The notes below the pieces were generated by a model, which searched no databases, was not told where the DNA came from, and saw nothing but the letters and a program-made list of their open reading frames with translations. Position numbers and translations under genes: made by a program. A DNA stretch of 15,499 nucleotides from assembly GCA_031270755.1 (NCBI GenBank), contig JAISWV010000148.1:1-15499 (forward strand), read 5' to 3'. The DNA is from Synergistaceae bacterium (GTDB lineage Bacteria > Synergistota > Synergistia > Synergistales > Aminobacteriaceae). Position 1 is the stretch's first letter. The number at the start of each line of letters is the position of its first letter. Of this stretch, positions 1 to 7,833 are shown in pieces.

Positions 1-140
1 ACGTACTTGATTTCGGTGTCCGACAGGTATTTGTAGAAGATGAATCCGAGGATGTAATCTTTGTATTCATTGGCTTCGATTTTCGACCGCATTTTGTTTG
101 CGGATTCCCAGATTTTCGACGCTAATTGCTGCTTGTTCAT
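1..140 (-). CDS. hsdM: Type I restriction-modification methylase subunit HsdM, N-terminal fragment (cut by window edge)
   Basis: The first 46 codons of a minus-strand gene run off the left edge. The start is ATG at 140-138, preceded by a GAGAGGA ribosome binding site (144-150). The peptide begins MNKQQLASKIWESANKMRSK and continues with a YKDYILGFIFYKYLSD stretch, the typical helical N-terminal domain (HsdM_N) of type I N6-adenine methyltransferases. In the family this subunit pairs with HsdS for specificity and HsdR for cleavage; those genes, and the catalytic NPPF region, would lie outside the window. Local GC is about 42% over 1-240, against 62-65% in core stretches, which suggests acquisition by transfer. 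Recognition rests on the short N-terminus only, but the match in wording is close. Confidence 0.85.
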   Translation of the reverse strand, partial: MNKQQLASKIWESANKMRSKIEANEYKDYILGFIFYKYLSDTEIKY

Positions 141-306
141 AAATCCTCTCCGGCTCCTTTGGTGTTCGGTGTTAAGTACGGCTTCTCTTGGTTACTCAAC
201 GTATTTAGTTCCCTTAAATGCGATATTTGTGCTTCCGCAATTCAAAGGCTTGCATGCCACCCATCGCGGAAAGACAGCGCGCGAAGACGGCTTCGCTGAT
301 CAAAGT
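141..306. other. Low-GC spacer upstream of hsdM
   Basis: This is the gene-free stretch between the start of hsdM and the hairpin next to corC. It must hold the hsdM promoter if hsdM is not read through from corC. I see AT-rich sequence but no convincing -35/-10 pair with normal spacing on the minus strand. The GC content changes from about 42% (181-240 is 24 of 60) to about 65% (301-360 is 39 of 60) across this stretch, so an acquisition boundary probably lies here. The plus-strand open frame crossing it resembles no protein I know. Confidence 0.5.
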
Positions 307-335
307 CAGGGGGGCGGAGTCCGGGAGCCCCCCTG
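307..335. repeat. Strong G/C hairpin downstream of corC, possible terminator or dispersed palindromic element
   Basis: A perfect 9-bp inverted repeat, CAGGGGGGC (307-315) and GCCCCCCTG (327-335), encloses an 11-base loop. It starts about 20 bases past the corC stop codon, so it may help end the operon transcript, but no T-tract follows on either strand as a classic intrinsic terminator would require. A related hairpin of matching layout occurs at 13981-14012, where a terminator is not expected. The two may therefore be copies of one small palindromic element. Confidence 0.6.
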
Positions 336-354
336 GAGAGCTCAGCTCTTTGTT

Positions 355-1674
355 CTACGCCGCGCCTTGATCTTTCAAGCCGCTTTCCGTGCTTTTGGGG
401 GCGCGGTCCTTTCGGGCGAGGCGAAGCAGTTTTATACGATGGTCTTCCAGGTCCACAACTTTGATGATCCAGTTCTCATATTCGAACTCGTCGTTGTCCT
501 CCGGGAAATTTCCCGCCAAAGATAAAACGAGTCCCGCGATGCTCTCGGCGTCCTCGGATTCGAAAGGACACTTCAAAGCCTCGCTCAGGTTCTCCAGGCT
601 CATGTTCCCCTGAACGAGGTACGTGCCGTCCTCTTCTTCGAGGATGTCGGGAGCTTCCTGGTCGTATTCGTCCTGAATTTCCCCGACGATTTCTTCCAGA
701 AGGTCTTCCATGGTGACGATACCCGCGACTCCCCCGTATTCGTCCACCACCACGGCGATGTGCACGTGGTCGCGCCGCATCGCCTCCAGCAGCTCCACGG
801 TCCGAAGGCTCTCGGGGACGAACATGGGCTCGCGCACGAGAAATCCCACGGTCTGCTGGAGGTCGCCCGCGATCAAATGCTTCAGGGTGTCCTTGACGTA
901 GAGAATGCCCACGATGTTGTCGGGGCTGTCGTCGTAAACCGGCAGGCGCGAGTGCCCGTGTTCGATGAACACCTCTATCGCCGCGCCTATGGTGTCCGTG
1001 GTCTCCAGCGCCACCATGTCCACCCGGGGAACCATGATCTCGTAAACCCGGGTTTCCTCGAAGTCGATGATGCCGTGAATCATGCGGCGTTCGACGGCCT
1101 CCAGCGCTCCGCTTTGCTCTCCGATATTGACGACCTGCTCGATTTCTTCACGGGTCACAAAGGGGCTTTGCCGTTTCAAGTCGATGTGGAAAAGCCACCC
1201 CACCGCGTAAACCCCCGTCTGCATCAGGCGGGTGAAGGGGTAGACCAAAAAGTCGAGGACGCGCAGAATGGGCGTGCAAAACAAGAGAACCCGCTCGGAG
1301 TAAATCATGGCGACGCTCTTGGGGAGAATTTCGCCGAAGATGACGATCATCACGGTCATGAACGGCACGACGTAAACCAATCCCCCCACGCCGAAAAACC
1401 TCAGGGCGATGGCGGTGGCCAAAGTGCTGGCTCCGATGTTGACGATGTTGTTGGCGATCAGGCAAAGGGTCAGCACCCGCTGGATATCGTCCAGCATCCA
1501 CTGGAACAGCGTTTTGTAAAAAGGCCGCGTCTCCTGCAGGGCCAAGAGCTTGCCTCGCCCCGCGGTGGTAATGGCCGTTTCGGAGGCGCTGCAGAACGCA
1601 GACAGGAAAAGCAGGACGGCCAGCCAGAAAAGCCCCTCCATCAACGGAACGACGGTATCGGCAAACACCTCCAT
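355..1674 (-). CDS. CorC/HlyC-type membrane protein: CNNM (DUF21) domain, CBS pair and CorC_HlyC domain
   Basis: A 439-residue protein of the HlyC/CorC (CNNM) family, known for magnesium/cobalt efflux or divalent-ion regulation. Residues 10-165 form the hydrophobic DUF21 domain, with the characteristic SASETAITT motif near 29-37 and a FGEILPKS motif at 113-120. A CBS pair spans about 205-330, with the family hallmarks IMVPRVDMVAL, HSRLPVYDDSPDNIVGILYVK and VVDEYGGVAGIVTMEDLLEEI. The C-terminal CorC_HlyC domain (about 345-420) carries YLVQGNMSLENL. The open frame extends far upstream inside ybeY. ATG 1674 is chosen because GGAGGGGG (1682-1689) lies 7 bases before it and it overlaps the ybeY stop by one base (TGATG), a translational-coupling arrangement. 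It is the last gene of the mazG-to-corC operon. The transported ion cannot be told from sequence, and the historical label haemolysin should not be taken literally. Confidence 0.93.
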   Translation of the reverse strand: MEVFADTVVPLMEGLFWLAVLLFLSAFCSASETAITTAGRGKLLALQETRPFYKTLFQWMLDDIQRVLTLCLIANNIVNIGASTLATAIALRFFGVGGLVYVVPFMTVMIVIFGEILPKSVAMIYSERVLLFCTPILRVLDFLVYPFTRLMQTGVYAVGWLFHIDLKRQSPFVTREEIEQVVNIGEQSGALEAVERRMIHGIIDFEETRVYEIMVPRVDMVALETTDTIGAAIEVFIEHGHSRLPVYDDSPDNIVGILYVKDTLKHLIAGDLQQTVGFLVREPMFVPESLRTVELLEAMRRDHVHIAVVVDEYGGVAGIVTMEDLLEEIVGEIQDEYDQEAPDILEEEDGTYLVQGNMSLENLSEALKCPFESEDAESIAGLVLSLAGNFPEDNDEFEYENWIIKVVDLEDHRIKLLRLARKDRAPKSTESGLKDQGAA

Positions 1675-2174
1675 CAGCGAACCCCCTCCAGGGCCTTCAG
1701 CAGCTTTGACTTGAGGCGGTCCTGACGTTCCCACATCGCCTGTTCTTTTTCGGGAGTGTCGTGATCCCAAGCCAGCAAGTGCAAAAAGCCGTGGGCCAAA
1801 ACCAAGCAGAGAGCCTCCGTATAAGGCAGGGAAGGGTGCGTCCGCCTCACTTCCTCCGGGCAGATGAGAATGTCCCCCAACGGCAGCAACTCCGGCAGGC
1901 CAAGGGGCACGAATTTTCCCTGGTCCTCCCAAAGGGGAAAAGAAAGCACATCCGTGGGCTCGTCCACGTTTCTATGGCTTTCGTTGACCTCTCTCATCTC
2001 CGCGCCGCTCAAAAACGAAACGGAGACCTCCACCTGAGCGTACTTGCCCAGGTCTGGAGAAAACAGCGGCAACTCTTCCTGGAAAACACCCTCCAAATTT
2101 TCAACCGCATTCTCCGAAAAGGAACTATGGGGGTCGCCGTCCTCTGTAGCGTCGATATTCAACTGTAACTTCAA
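1674..2174 (-). CDS. ybeY: Endoribonuclease YbeY (16S rRNA maturation)
   Basis: A 166-residue YbeY (UPF0054) protein, a zinc-dependent single-strand endoribonuclease involved in 16S rRNA 3'-end processing and ribosome quality control. The zinc-binding signature reads HGFLHLLAWDHD, with H128, H132 and H138; the usual glycine after HLxxLHL is alanine here and the usual G-Y/H-D is A-W-D. The upstream signature NESHRNVDEPTDVLSFP (64-80) is intact. The start is TTG at 2174-2172, supported by GGGAGGGG (2183-2190) 8 bases upstream; no ATG lies near in frame. It sits 29 bases after pgpH and overlaps corC by one base. Association with phoH and pgpH homologues is a conserved arrangement in many bacteria. 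Confidence 0.95.
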   Translation of the reverse strand: MKLQLNIDATEDGDPHSSFSENAVENLEGVFQEELPLFSPDLGKYAQVEVSVSFLSGAEMREVNESHRNVDEPTDVLSFPLWEDQGKFVPLGLPELLPLGDILICPEEVRRTHPSLPYTEALCLVLAHGFLHLLAWDHDTPEKEQAMWERQDRLKSKLLKALEGVR

Positions 2175-2203
2175 AACCTATACCCCTCCCGCATTTGGAA
2201 GTG

Positions 2204-4297
2204 CTACTTTATTTCTTTTACGGTCCTCGTGTGATACATCGACTGGAAAGCTTTGAGCATGGCCGATTTGATACGGTCTATTTCCCTGAACGTAAAATCC
2301 ACCTCGTCCAGCTGCTTGCCCGTAATCTTGGTCGCGACGACCCGCTCGATGATCTCTCGAATGTCTTTCACCGTAGAGATGTTCTTGCTCTCCGCCCTCA
2401 TGGCCGCTTCCAGGGAGTCCAGCAGCATCAAAAGCGCCGTCTCGCGAGACCGAGGTTTGGGACCCGGGTAGCAAAATTGCTCCGCTTCGACCTTTTCTCC
2501 CAAAGCCAGCGCTTTTTTGTAAAAATAAGTCAGGCACGTGGTGCCGTGGTGTTCGGTGATGAACTCCTTCACTTTTTTCGGCAGGCCAAACTCGTTCGCC
2601 AGTTCAATGCCCTCCCGGACGTGGGCGATGATAGCCACCGCCGATAACGTGGGGGACATGGTATCGTGAATGTTTTCGCCCCCCAGTTGGTTTTCGACAA
2701 AGAACCGAGGGCGGCGCAGCTTTCCGATGTCGTGGTAGTAAGCTCCGACTTTCACCAGGTTCTCGTCCATTCCCAGATCGTCCGCGACGGTCTCCGCCAA
2801 GGCCCCGATCATCAAGCTGTGGTGATACGTCCCCGGCGCCTCCACCTGCAGTTTTCGGAGCAGCAGGCTGGAGGGGTGGCTCAATTCCCTCGTCCTGAGA
2901 ATGGACAGAACGCCGATATAGCCCTCGATCATGGGCAAAAGGGCAATGACGAGATACGTCACCACGAGGTCGAAAAACAAAAACTGCCCGAACACGCGCC
3001 AGGTTTCCCCCAAGGGCCAGCTCAAGCTGAGGGACTCCCAGGTGACAGGAAAACCTTGCAATTTACGGATAAAGATCTTCGCGGCGGCAAAAAGAACGGC
3101 CAAAGTAAGAACTTTATATCCTAGATTTTCCCGCGAGCCGATTTTGTGCAGAACATAGAATCCGCTTATGGAAAGCACAAAACCGAAAACCAGCAAAGAC
3201 AAAATGTTGTAGATGGAGAGGCCCGTGATCAAAAACACCACCGAGATCGTTCCCGCAAGGCAAACGTTGAAGGCGAAACGCCGCGGCATACAAAGATACG
3301 CCATCGTAACCGCAGGCAGGATTCCGGCGCCGATGACGCCCAAACGAGTGGCCGTCACCTCGCACAGCCAACCGGTGCCGATGACGAAAACGACGCAGCT
3401 TCCTGTCGGACGGCTTCCGGATATTTCTTTCGCCGAAATCTCGAGCCAGAAGGGCAAAACGCACATCAAAAGACACAGCACGATCACCTGGCTCAGGGGA
3501 AATTCGTCCTCCGAATAGCCTTGAAGCCTCAGCAAACGCGCGATCTGAGGCGTGACCGTCTGCCCTTGCTCCACGATGACCTTTCCCGCCTCCAGCCGGC
3601 GCTCTATAGAGGGAATCGTTTTTTTCGCCGCATCGCGGGCGATCTTTGTCAACTCCGGGTCCGCCTTGTAGCTGGGGTCGGCGACTTCCTCCAAAAGCTG
3701 GTAAAGAAGGTTCTCCTCGGCGGCGGTCATCCCCATTTTCTCGATTTCCGCCCACAGCACGGCCTTCTCTTCTTTCTTCTCCTCTCTCAGCGCTCCCGCG
3801 TCCTCGGAGGCCAGAGCCGCAAAATAGACGGCACCCACGCTGTCCGCCGAGGAGAGCAGTGTTTCTCTGCGGTCGTCGGATAGGTTGCGGAAGGCGCTCA
3901 GCAGTCTTTCGGGAAAATTCTTCATCGGGGAAGTCCAATCCCGGATGGCTCGAAATTCGGACAACCTCAGCCTCATGCGCTCGCTTGCGCCCACGTCCCG
4001 CACCATCACCGAGGCCACGGATTTTTCCGCCCTGTCCCGCAGGTCGTCCATGAGCGTCACGTCCGTGTAGGTCATGGGGGAAACGGCCACATAGCTGTAA
4101 GGCGAGGGGCTGCCAACCGTAAAGGTGTGTCCGCCGGATATGTAACTCCACTCCAGAAAGACGACGACTATCCCCGCGCATAAAAGAACCATTATGGGAA
4201 CGAGATAAAAAGGATAGAGTTCGCCGGAAACGCGCTGCAACCCCTGAGACAAAACTCTATTCCCGATTTTGCCGATCTTATGTTTGACGCTGTTCAT
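2204..4297 (-). CDS. pgpH: 7TM-HD membrane phosphohydrolase, PgpH-type cyclic-di-AMP phosphodiesterase
   Basis: A 697-residue protein with one N-terminal membrane helix (about 29-50), a large extracytoplasmic 7TMR-HDED domain (about 55-260, ending in the typical EAGKVIVEQGQTVTPQIARL), seven membrane helices (about 268-465) and a cytoplasmic HD domain (about 485-690). The HD metal ligands are visible: H492/H493 in GTYHHS, H522-D523 in YYHDIGKL, H559, H583/H584 in EHHGT and D627 in LLDSLEAA. In Listeria the PgpH homologue hydrolyses cyclic-di-AMP; the same architecture implies that role here, though no diadenylate cyclase is in the window. The start ATG 4297 lies inside the end of phoH (20-base overlap) with only a weak ribosome binding site, so translation is probably coupled to phoH. 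Confidence 0.92.
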   Translation of the reverse strand: MNSVKHKIGKIGNRVLSQGLQRVSGELYPFYLVPIMVLLCAGIVVVFLEWSYISGGHTFTVGSPSPYSYVAVSPMTYTDVTLMDDLRDRAEKSVASVMVRDVGASERMRLRLSEFRAIRDWTSPMKNFPERLLSAFRNLSDDRRETLLSSADSVGAVYFAALASEDAGALREEKKEEKAVLWAEIEKMGMTAAEENLLYQLLEEVADPSYKADPELTKIARDAAKKTIPSIERRLEAGKVIVEQGQTVTPQIARLLRLQGYSEDEFPLSQVIVLCLLMCVLPFWLEISAKEISGSRPTGSCVVFVIGTGWLCEVTATRLGVIGAGILPAVTMAYLCMPRRFAFNVCLAGTISVVFLITGLSIYNILSLLVFGFVLSISGFYVLHKIGSRENLGYKVLTLAVLFAAAKIFIRKLQGFPVTWESLSLSWPLGETWRVFGQFLFFDLVVTYLVIALLPMIEGYIGVLSILRTRELSHPSSLLLRKLQVEAPGTYHHSLMIGALAETVADDLGMDENLVKVGAYYHDIGKLRRPRFFVENQLGGENIHDTMSPTLSAVAIIAHVREGIELANEFGLPKKVKEFITEHHGTTCLTYFYKKALALGEKVEAEQFCYPGPKPRSRETALLMLLDSLEAAMRAESKNISTVKDIREIIERVVATKITGKQLDEVDFTFREIDRIKSAMLKAFQSMYHTRTVKEIK

Positions 4298-5315
4298 AAC
4301 GCTCGTAAGCCTGTACCACTTTCTGAACGATCTCGTGACGCACCACGTCCGCGTGAGTCAGGTCGAAAAAGTCGATCCCTTTGATGTTCCTCAGGACAGA
4401 CCGGACGTGGTTCAGCCCGGATTCTTTTCCGTTCGGCAGGTCAATCTGAGTGACGTCGCCCGTGACCACCGCTTTCGAACCGAACCCCAACCGCGTCAGA
4501 AACATTTTCATCTGCTCGGGGGTGGTATTCTGCGCCTCGTCCAGAATGATGAAGCTTTCATTCAAGGTGCGCCCCCTCATGTAGGCCAAGGGAGCTATTT
4601 CGATGACGCCCTTGTCGATGTACCTGGCGAATCGCTCTGGGGACAAAAGATCGTAAAAAGCGTCGTAGAGAGGGCGAACATAGGGCTCCACCTTTTCTCT
4701 CAGGTCTCCGGGCAGAAATCCCAGGCTTTCTCCCGCCTCCACTGCCGGGCGCACCAAAACCACCCGGGCGACTGCCCCCGATTTCAGCATCGACACCGCC
4801 TCGCAGACCGCCAGGTACGTCTTGCCCGTTCCCGCGGGCCCCACGGCAAAAAGGATATCGTTGTCTCTCATTGCCTCGATGTAGGCTCGCTGTCCCACCG
4901 TCTTCGCCCTGATTGGCCTGCCCTTGGCCGTGGTGCAGATGATATCCGAATAAAGAGCCTCCAACTTGGGTTCGTGCCCCTCCGCCAACGCGTCCATTGC
5001 ATACCTCACATCCGCGACGTGTACGTCGTATCCTTTGTCGGCGACGACAGAGAGCTGGCGTATCAGGTCGCTCACGATCCGAACCGGCTCTCTGTCGGAC
5101 CCACCCACCTGAATGCTGCAGCCGCGAACCACCAAGTTGACGGGATAGCGCTCTTGTATCGCCTCCAAGTTTTCGTCGTTGACCCCCGAGAGGCGCAGCA
5201 TCGCGCCCTCGCCGGATATTTCGACGCCCTCCAGCCACGGACTCGGCACGCCTCGAACCGCCGTCACCCCTTCACCCGTGCTTTCGGTATTTTCGCTGCT
5301 TTCGCTGAGTTCCAT
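4278..5315 (-). CDS. phoH: PhoH-like ATPase (PhoH/YbeZ family)
   Basis: A 345-residue PhoH-family P-loop ATPase. Residues 30-100 form a small KH-like N-terminal domain, followed by the linker RPIRAKTVGQRAYIEA and the ATPase domain. Walker A is VGPAGTGKTYLAV (158-170, K165) and Walker B is FIILDEAQNT (255-264), followed by MFLTRLGFGSKAVVTGDVTQ. Family members (YbeZ) work with YbeY in RNA and ribosome metabolism, which fits ybeY two genes downstream. The start is ATG at 5315-5313, 21 bases after the upstream stop codon; the Shine-Dalgarno is poor (GAGAG, about 15 bases away), so it may depend on translation of the gene upstream. The first 25 residues are acidic and serine-rich and look disordered. 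Confidence 0.95.
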   Translation of the reverse strand: MELSESSENTESTGEGVTAVRGVPSPWLEGVEISGEGAMLRLSGVNDENLEAIQERYPVNLVVRGCSIQVGGSDREPVRIVSDLIRQLSVVADKGYDVHVADVRYAMDALAEGHEPKLEALYSDIICTTAKGRPIRAKTVGQRAYIEAMRDNDILFAVGPAGTGKTYLAVCEAVSMLKSGAVARVVLVRPAVEAGESLGFLPGDLREKVEPYVRPLYDAFYDLLSPERFARYIDKGVIEIAPLAYMRGRTLNESFIILDEAQNTTPEQMKMFLTRLGFGSKAVVTGDVTQIDLPNGKESGLNHVRSVLRNIKGIDFFDLTHADVVRHEIVQKVVQAYERYEQRQT

Positions 5316-5336
5316 CGTCGTCGTTCGAAACTCTCG

Positions 5337-6854
5337 CTAGACGGGATAGGCGCTTTCGTCCACCAGCTCGTTCAGCCCCACGTCTCTTTTCGTAACCCGC
5401 GCGTACTTTTTCGGCAGGAAGTCCTTCGCCACCTGCGGGAACATGATCCACGTCAGGGCGTCCTCAGGCTGCAGCGACCAAGCCCCAGCGGCCGTTCCGG
5501 CGTCCTCCATCTCCGGAGCGATTTTTTCTCCCGGCCTGCAGGTGATGGGCTCTTCGTTTCCGATGGCCAGCTTCTGCACCTCCGGGTCCAGAGGGGCGGG
5601 AGCCGTGCCGTAGTAACCCAGGAAATACTGCTTGACCTCCTTGGGGATGACCTTCCACCTTTGTCCCGTCAGAACGTTCAGCGTGGCCTGAGTGCCCACG
5701 ATCTGACTGGTGGGGGTCACCAGCGGCGGGTAGCCCATGGCCTTGCGCACCACCGGAATTTCTTGCATGACGTCCTCCAACTTGTCGAGGGCGTTCTGCT
5801 CCTTGAGCTGGTTCACCAGGTTGGAGTACATGCCCCCCGGAATCTGGTATCGGAGGATGTTGATGTCCACCCCTCCGATGTCCGCGATCAGGCTGCTGTA
5901 TTTCTCCCGGAGCTTCTTGAAGTACTCCGCCACGGGCACGAGATTTTCGAGCTGAATGCCGGTGTCCAGGGGCCCGCCCGCCAGGGCCGCCACCAGGGAC
6001 TCCGTGGGCGGCTGGCTCGTCCCCATGGAGAACGGCGAAATGGCGGTGTCCACGATGGAGGCCCCCGCTTCGAGGCCGGCGTAATAAGTCATGGAGGCCA
6101 TGCCGCTGGTGTAATGCGAATGGAGCTGTATGGGGACGTCGGTTTTCGCCTTGATGGCCTTCACGAGGCTGACGCAGTCCACCGGGTTCAAAAGCCCCGC
6201 CATGTCTTTGATGGCGATGGAGTCGGCCCCCATTTTCCACATCTTGTGGGCCAGTTCCGCAAAAGCCTCCAAGGTGTGGACGGGCGAAAGCGTGTAGGAG
6301 ATGCACATCTGCAGGTGAGCGCCTTCCTTTTTCACCTGATCCGCCGCGATTTCCATGTTGCGCAGGTCGTTCAGCGCGTCGAAGACCCGGACGATGTCGA
6401 TGCCGTTGCCCACGGCGTACTTGACGAACTCCCGTACCGCGTCGTCGGCGTAATGACGGTACCCCACCAAATTTTGGCCCCGCAAAAGCATCTGCAGTTT
6501 CGTCTTCTTGATGTGTTTGCGGATGATTCTCAGCCTCTCCCAGGGGTCTTCGTCCAGAAAACGCATACAGCTGTCGAAGGTGGCCCCTCCCCACATCTCC
6601 AGGGAGTAGTACCCCACGTCGTCCATGGCCTCCAGCACCGGGATCATGTCCTCCGTGCGCATCCGGGTCGCGATCAGGGATTGATGCGCGTCTCTCAGGG
6701 CCGTTTCCATGATCATGCCCTTGCGCTTCATCTGCGAAATATTCTCGTTCTTTCGCTGCGGCTCGTCGCTCTTCCGCTCCAAGCTGGAGGGGCTCTCGGT
6801 GTGCAAGGCCTCGCTGTGCACGCTGTGTTTTGCCCTTTCTCTGTCTTTTGACAT
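5337..6854 (-). CDS. oadA: Carboxyltransferase, oxaloacetate decarboxylase alpha / pyruvate carboxylase subunit B type, without biotinyl domain
   Basis: A 505-residue biotin-dependent carboxyltransferase that moves a carboxyl group between biotin and pyruvate/oxaloacetate. The TIM barrel carries TALRDAHQSL (metal ligand D55), LEMWGGATFD and LRGQNLVGYRHYADD. The carboxybiotin/metal lysine is K216 in SIAIKDMAG, and the metal histidines H245/H247 lie in QLHSHYTSG. The C-terminal PYC_OADA helical domain runs from about 310 to 500. Usual OadA proteins continue to about 590 residues with a biotinyl domain ending in an MKM motif; this one stops at SAYPV, so biotin must sit on a separate protein not found here. 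The start ATG 6854 has GAGGGG (6863-6868) 8 bases upstream and gives an unusual charged 48-residue extension before the barrel. It is second in the operon, 38 bases after mazG. Whether it is a sodium-pump decarboxylase or a carboxylase subunit cannot be decided here. Confidence 0.9.
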   Translation of the reverse strand: MSKDRERAKHSVHSEALHTESPSSLERKSDEPQRKNENISQMKRKGMIMETALRDAHQSLIATRMRTEDMIPVLEAMDDVGYYSLEMWGGATFDSCMRFLDEDPWERLRIIRKHIKKTKLQMLLRGQNLVGYRHYADDAVREFVKYAVGNGIDIVRVFDALNDLRNMEIAADQVKKEGAHLQMCISYTLSPVHTLEAFAELAHKMWKMGADSIAIKDMAGLLNPVDCVSLVKAIKAKTDVPIQLHSHYTSGMASMTYYAGLEAGASIVDTAISPFSMGTSQPPTESLVAALAGGPLDTGIQLENLVPVAEYFKKLREKYSSLIADIGGVDINILRYQIPGGMYSNLVNQLKEQNALDKLEDVMQEIPVVRKAMGYPPLVTPTSQIVGTQATLNVLTGQRWKVIPKEVKQYFLGYYGTAPAPLDPEVQKLAIGNEEPITCRPGEKIAPEMEDAGTAAGAWSLQPEDALTWIMFPQVAKDFLPKKYARVTKRDVGLNELVDESAYPV

Positions 6855-6892
6855 TTTCTTTTCCCCTCTCGAATCTCGTTTTATGGGTATGA

Positions 6893-7738
6893 TCAAGCCC
6901 CGTCTGCCTTGGCTTGATTCCAAAGCGCATCCAGTTCCGCCGGCGAGCAGTTTTCCAATTGAAGCCCTCTGTCCGCGGCAGCCCGCTCCACTTTCTGGAA
7001 TCGCTTCGCAAACTTGACACAGGCCCTGGAAAGCGCGCCGTCCGGATTGACGTTCAAATGCCGCGCCAGGTTCACCGTCATGAAAAGGACATCCCCCAGC
7101 TCGTCCTCCACCGCGTCGGCGGTATTTGCCGCAACGGCCTCCTTCAACTCGGCCACCTCTTCTCCCAATTTCTCGAAAAGAGGCTCCACCTCGCCCCTGG
7201 GCCAGTCGAATCCCACGTGGGCCGCCTTGCCCTGCATTCGATGCGCTTTCAATAACGGAGGCAGTCCTTTAGGGACTCCGGCCAAAATGGAGAGCTCTTC
7301 TTTTCTGTCCTGACGTTCTCCGAGTTTGATCCGTTCCCAGTTGCGCAGGACCTGCCCGCTGTCCACTTTCGTCCCGCTTTCCGAGGCGCTGAACACGTGA
7401 GGATGGCGGCGGACCAACTTGTCGCAGATGGTGCGCACCACGTCCCGGACGTCGAACGCCCCCGTCTCTTTCGCGATGGAGGCGACAAAAACAATCTGAA
7501 GCAGAAGGTCCCCCGCTTCCTCCCGGACCTTGTCCACGCGCTCTTCCGTGATGGCGTCCGCCAATTCGTAAGCTTCCTCGACGATATAAGCACGCAGGTC
7601 CGAGAGCTTCTGCTCCCTGTCCCAGGGGCACCCTCCCGGCGCCCTCAAGCGCTCTATGATGGAAACGATCTCGTCGAAAAAATGGTGCCCGCCGCGATCT
7701 TCCACGCAATCTTCCACAGTAAAAGTCCACACCTCCAA
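6893..7738 (-). CDS. mazG: Nucleoside triphosphate pyrophosphohydrolase MazG, two-domain form
   Basis: A 281-residue, full-length tandem-domain MazG, which hydrolyses NTPs/dNTPs to monophosphates and pyrophosphate as a house-cleaning enzyme. The entry motif RLRAPGGCPWDREQ (30-43) is diagnostic. The first domain has metal-binding EEAYE (54-58) and EEAGD (73-77); the second has GEEVAELKEA (192-201) and EDELGD (211-216). The start is uncertain: TTG 7738 has AAGGA (7743-7747) 4 bases upstream and is preferred, but in-frame GTG at 7717 and 7705 would also leave the enzyme domain intact. It is the first gene of the six-gene minus-strand operon, with a TATAAT box about 30 bases upstream. Confidence 0.93.
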   Translation of the reverse strand: MEVWTFTVEDCVEDRGGHHFFDEIVSIIERLRAPGGCPWDREQKLSDLRAYIVEEAYELADAITEERVDKVREEAGDLLLQIVFVASIAKETGAFDVRDVVRTICDKLVRRHPHVFSASESGTKVDSGQVLRNWERIKLGERQDRKEELSILAGVPKGLPPLLKAHRMQGKAAHVGFDWPRGEVEPLFEKLGEEVAELKEAVAANTADAVEDELGDVLFMTVNLARHLNVNPDGALSRACVKFAKRFQKVERAAADRGLQLENCSPAELDALWNQAKADGA

Positions 7739-7767
7739 CCCATCCTTGCAACGCCACTTGACGCCAC

Positions 7768-7773
7768 ATTATA
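7768..7773 (-). promoter_or_regulatory. Candidate -10 box for the mazG operon
   Basis: A perfect TATAAT is read on the minus strand, placing a transcription start near 7761 and a leader of about 20 bases before the TTG start of mazG. No good -35 hexamer lies 16-18 bases further upstream, so the promoter may need an activator or be regulated. A palindrome occupies the spacer (separate entry). Confidence 0.5.
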
Positions 7774-7779
7774 CCCGTC

Positions 7780-7792
7780 TCTCGCTTCGAGA
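7780..7792. promoter_or_regulatory. Small palindrome between the divergent promoters, possible operator
   Basis: TCTCG-CTT-CGAGA is a perfect 5-bp inverted repeat with a 3-base centre. It lies directly upstream of the mazG -10 box, in the spacer where a repressor would block polymerase, and about 14 bases before the candidate -35 of the divergent kinase gene. Such short palindromes occur by chance in GC-rich DNA, so this is only a candidate. Confidence 0.25.
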
Positions 7793-7805
7793 TCTTTATT
7801 AGGTC

Positions 7806-7833
7806 TTGCCAAATTATGAAGCCATAATAAAAT
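7806..7833 (+). promoter_or_regulatory. Candidate promoter for the hybrid histidine kinase
   Basis: TTGCCA (7806-7811) and TAAAAT (7828-7833) are separated by 16 bases within a strikingly AT-rich patch, on the plus strand. The predicted leader to the ATG at 7898 is about 55-60 bases. The boxes fit a sigma-70 type promoter, with one mismatch in each hexamer. Confidence 0.5.

Noticed and set aside
1675..1932. Upstream extension of the corC frame into ybeY
   Set aside because: The added residues are not CorC-like and overlap ybeY. ATG 1674 has a strong Shine-Dalgarno and lies at the usual start of the family.
4269..6851. 860-codon plus-strand open frame antisense to phoH and the carboxyltransferase
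   Set aside because: It is antisense to two genes with clear catalytic motifs. The translation is rich in His, Arg, Gln and Val with no recognisable domain, as expected from the complement of GC-rich codons with biased third positions.
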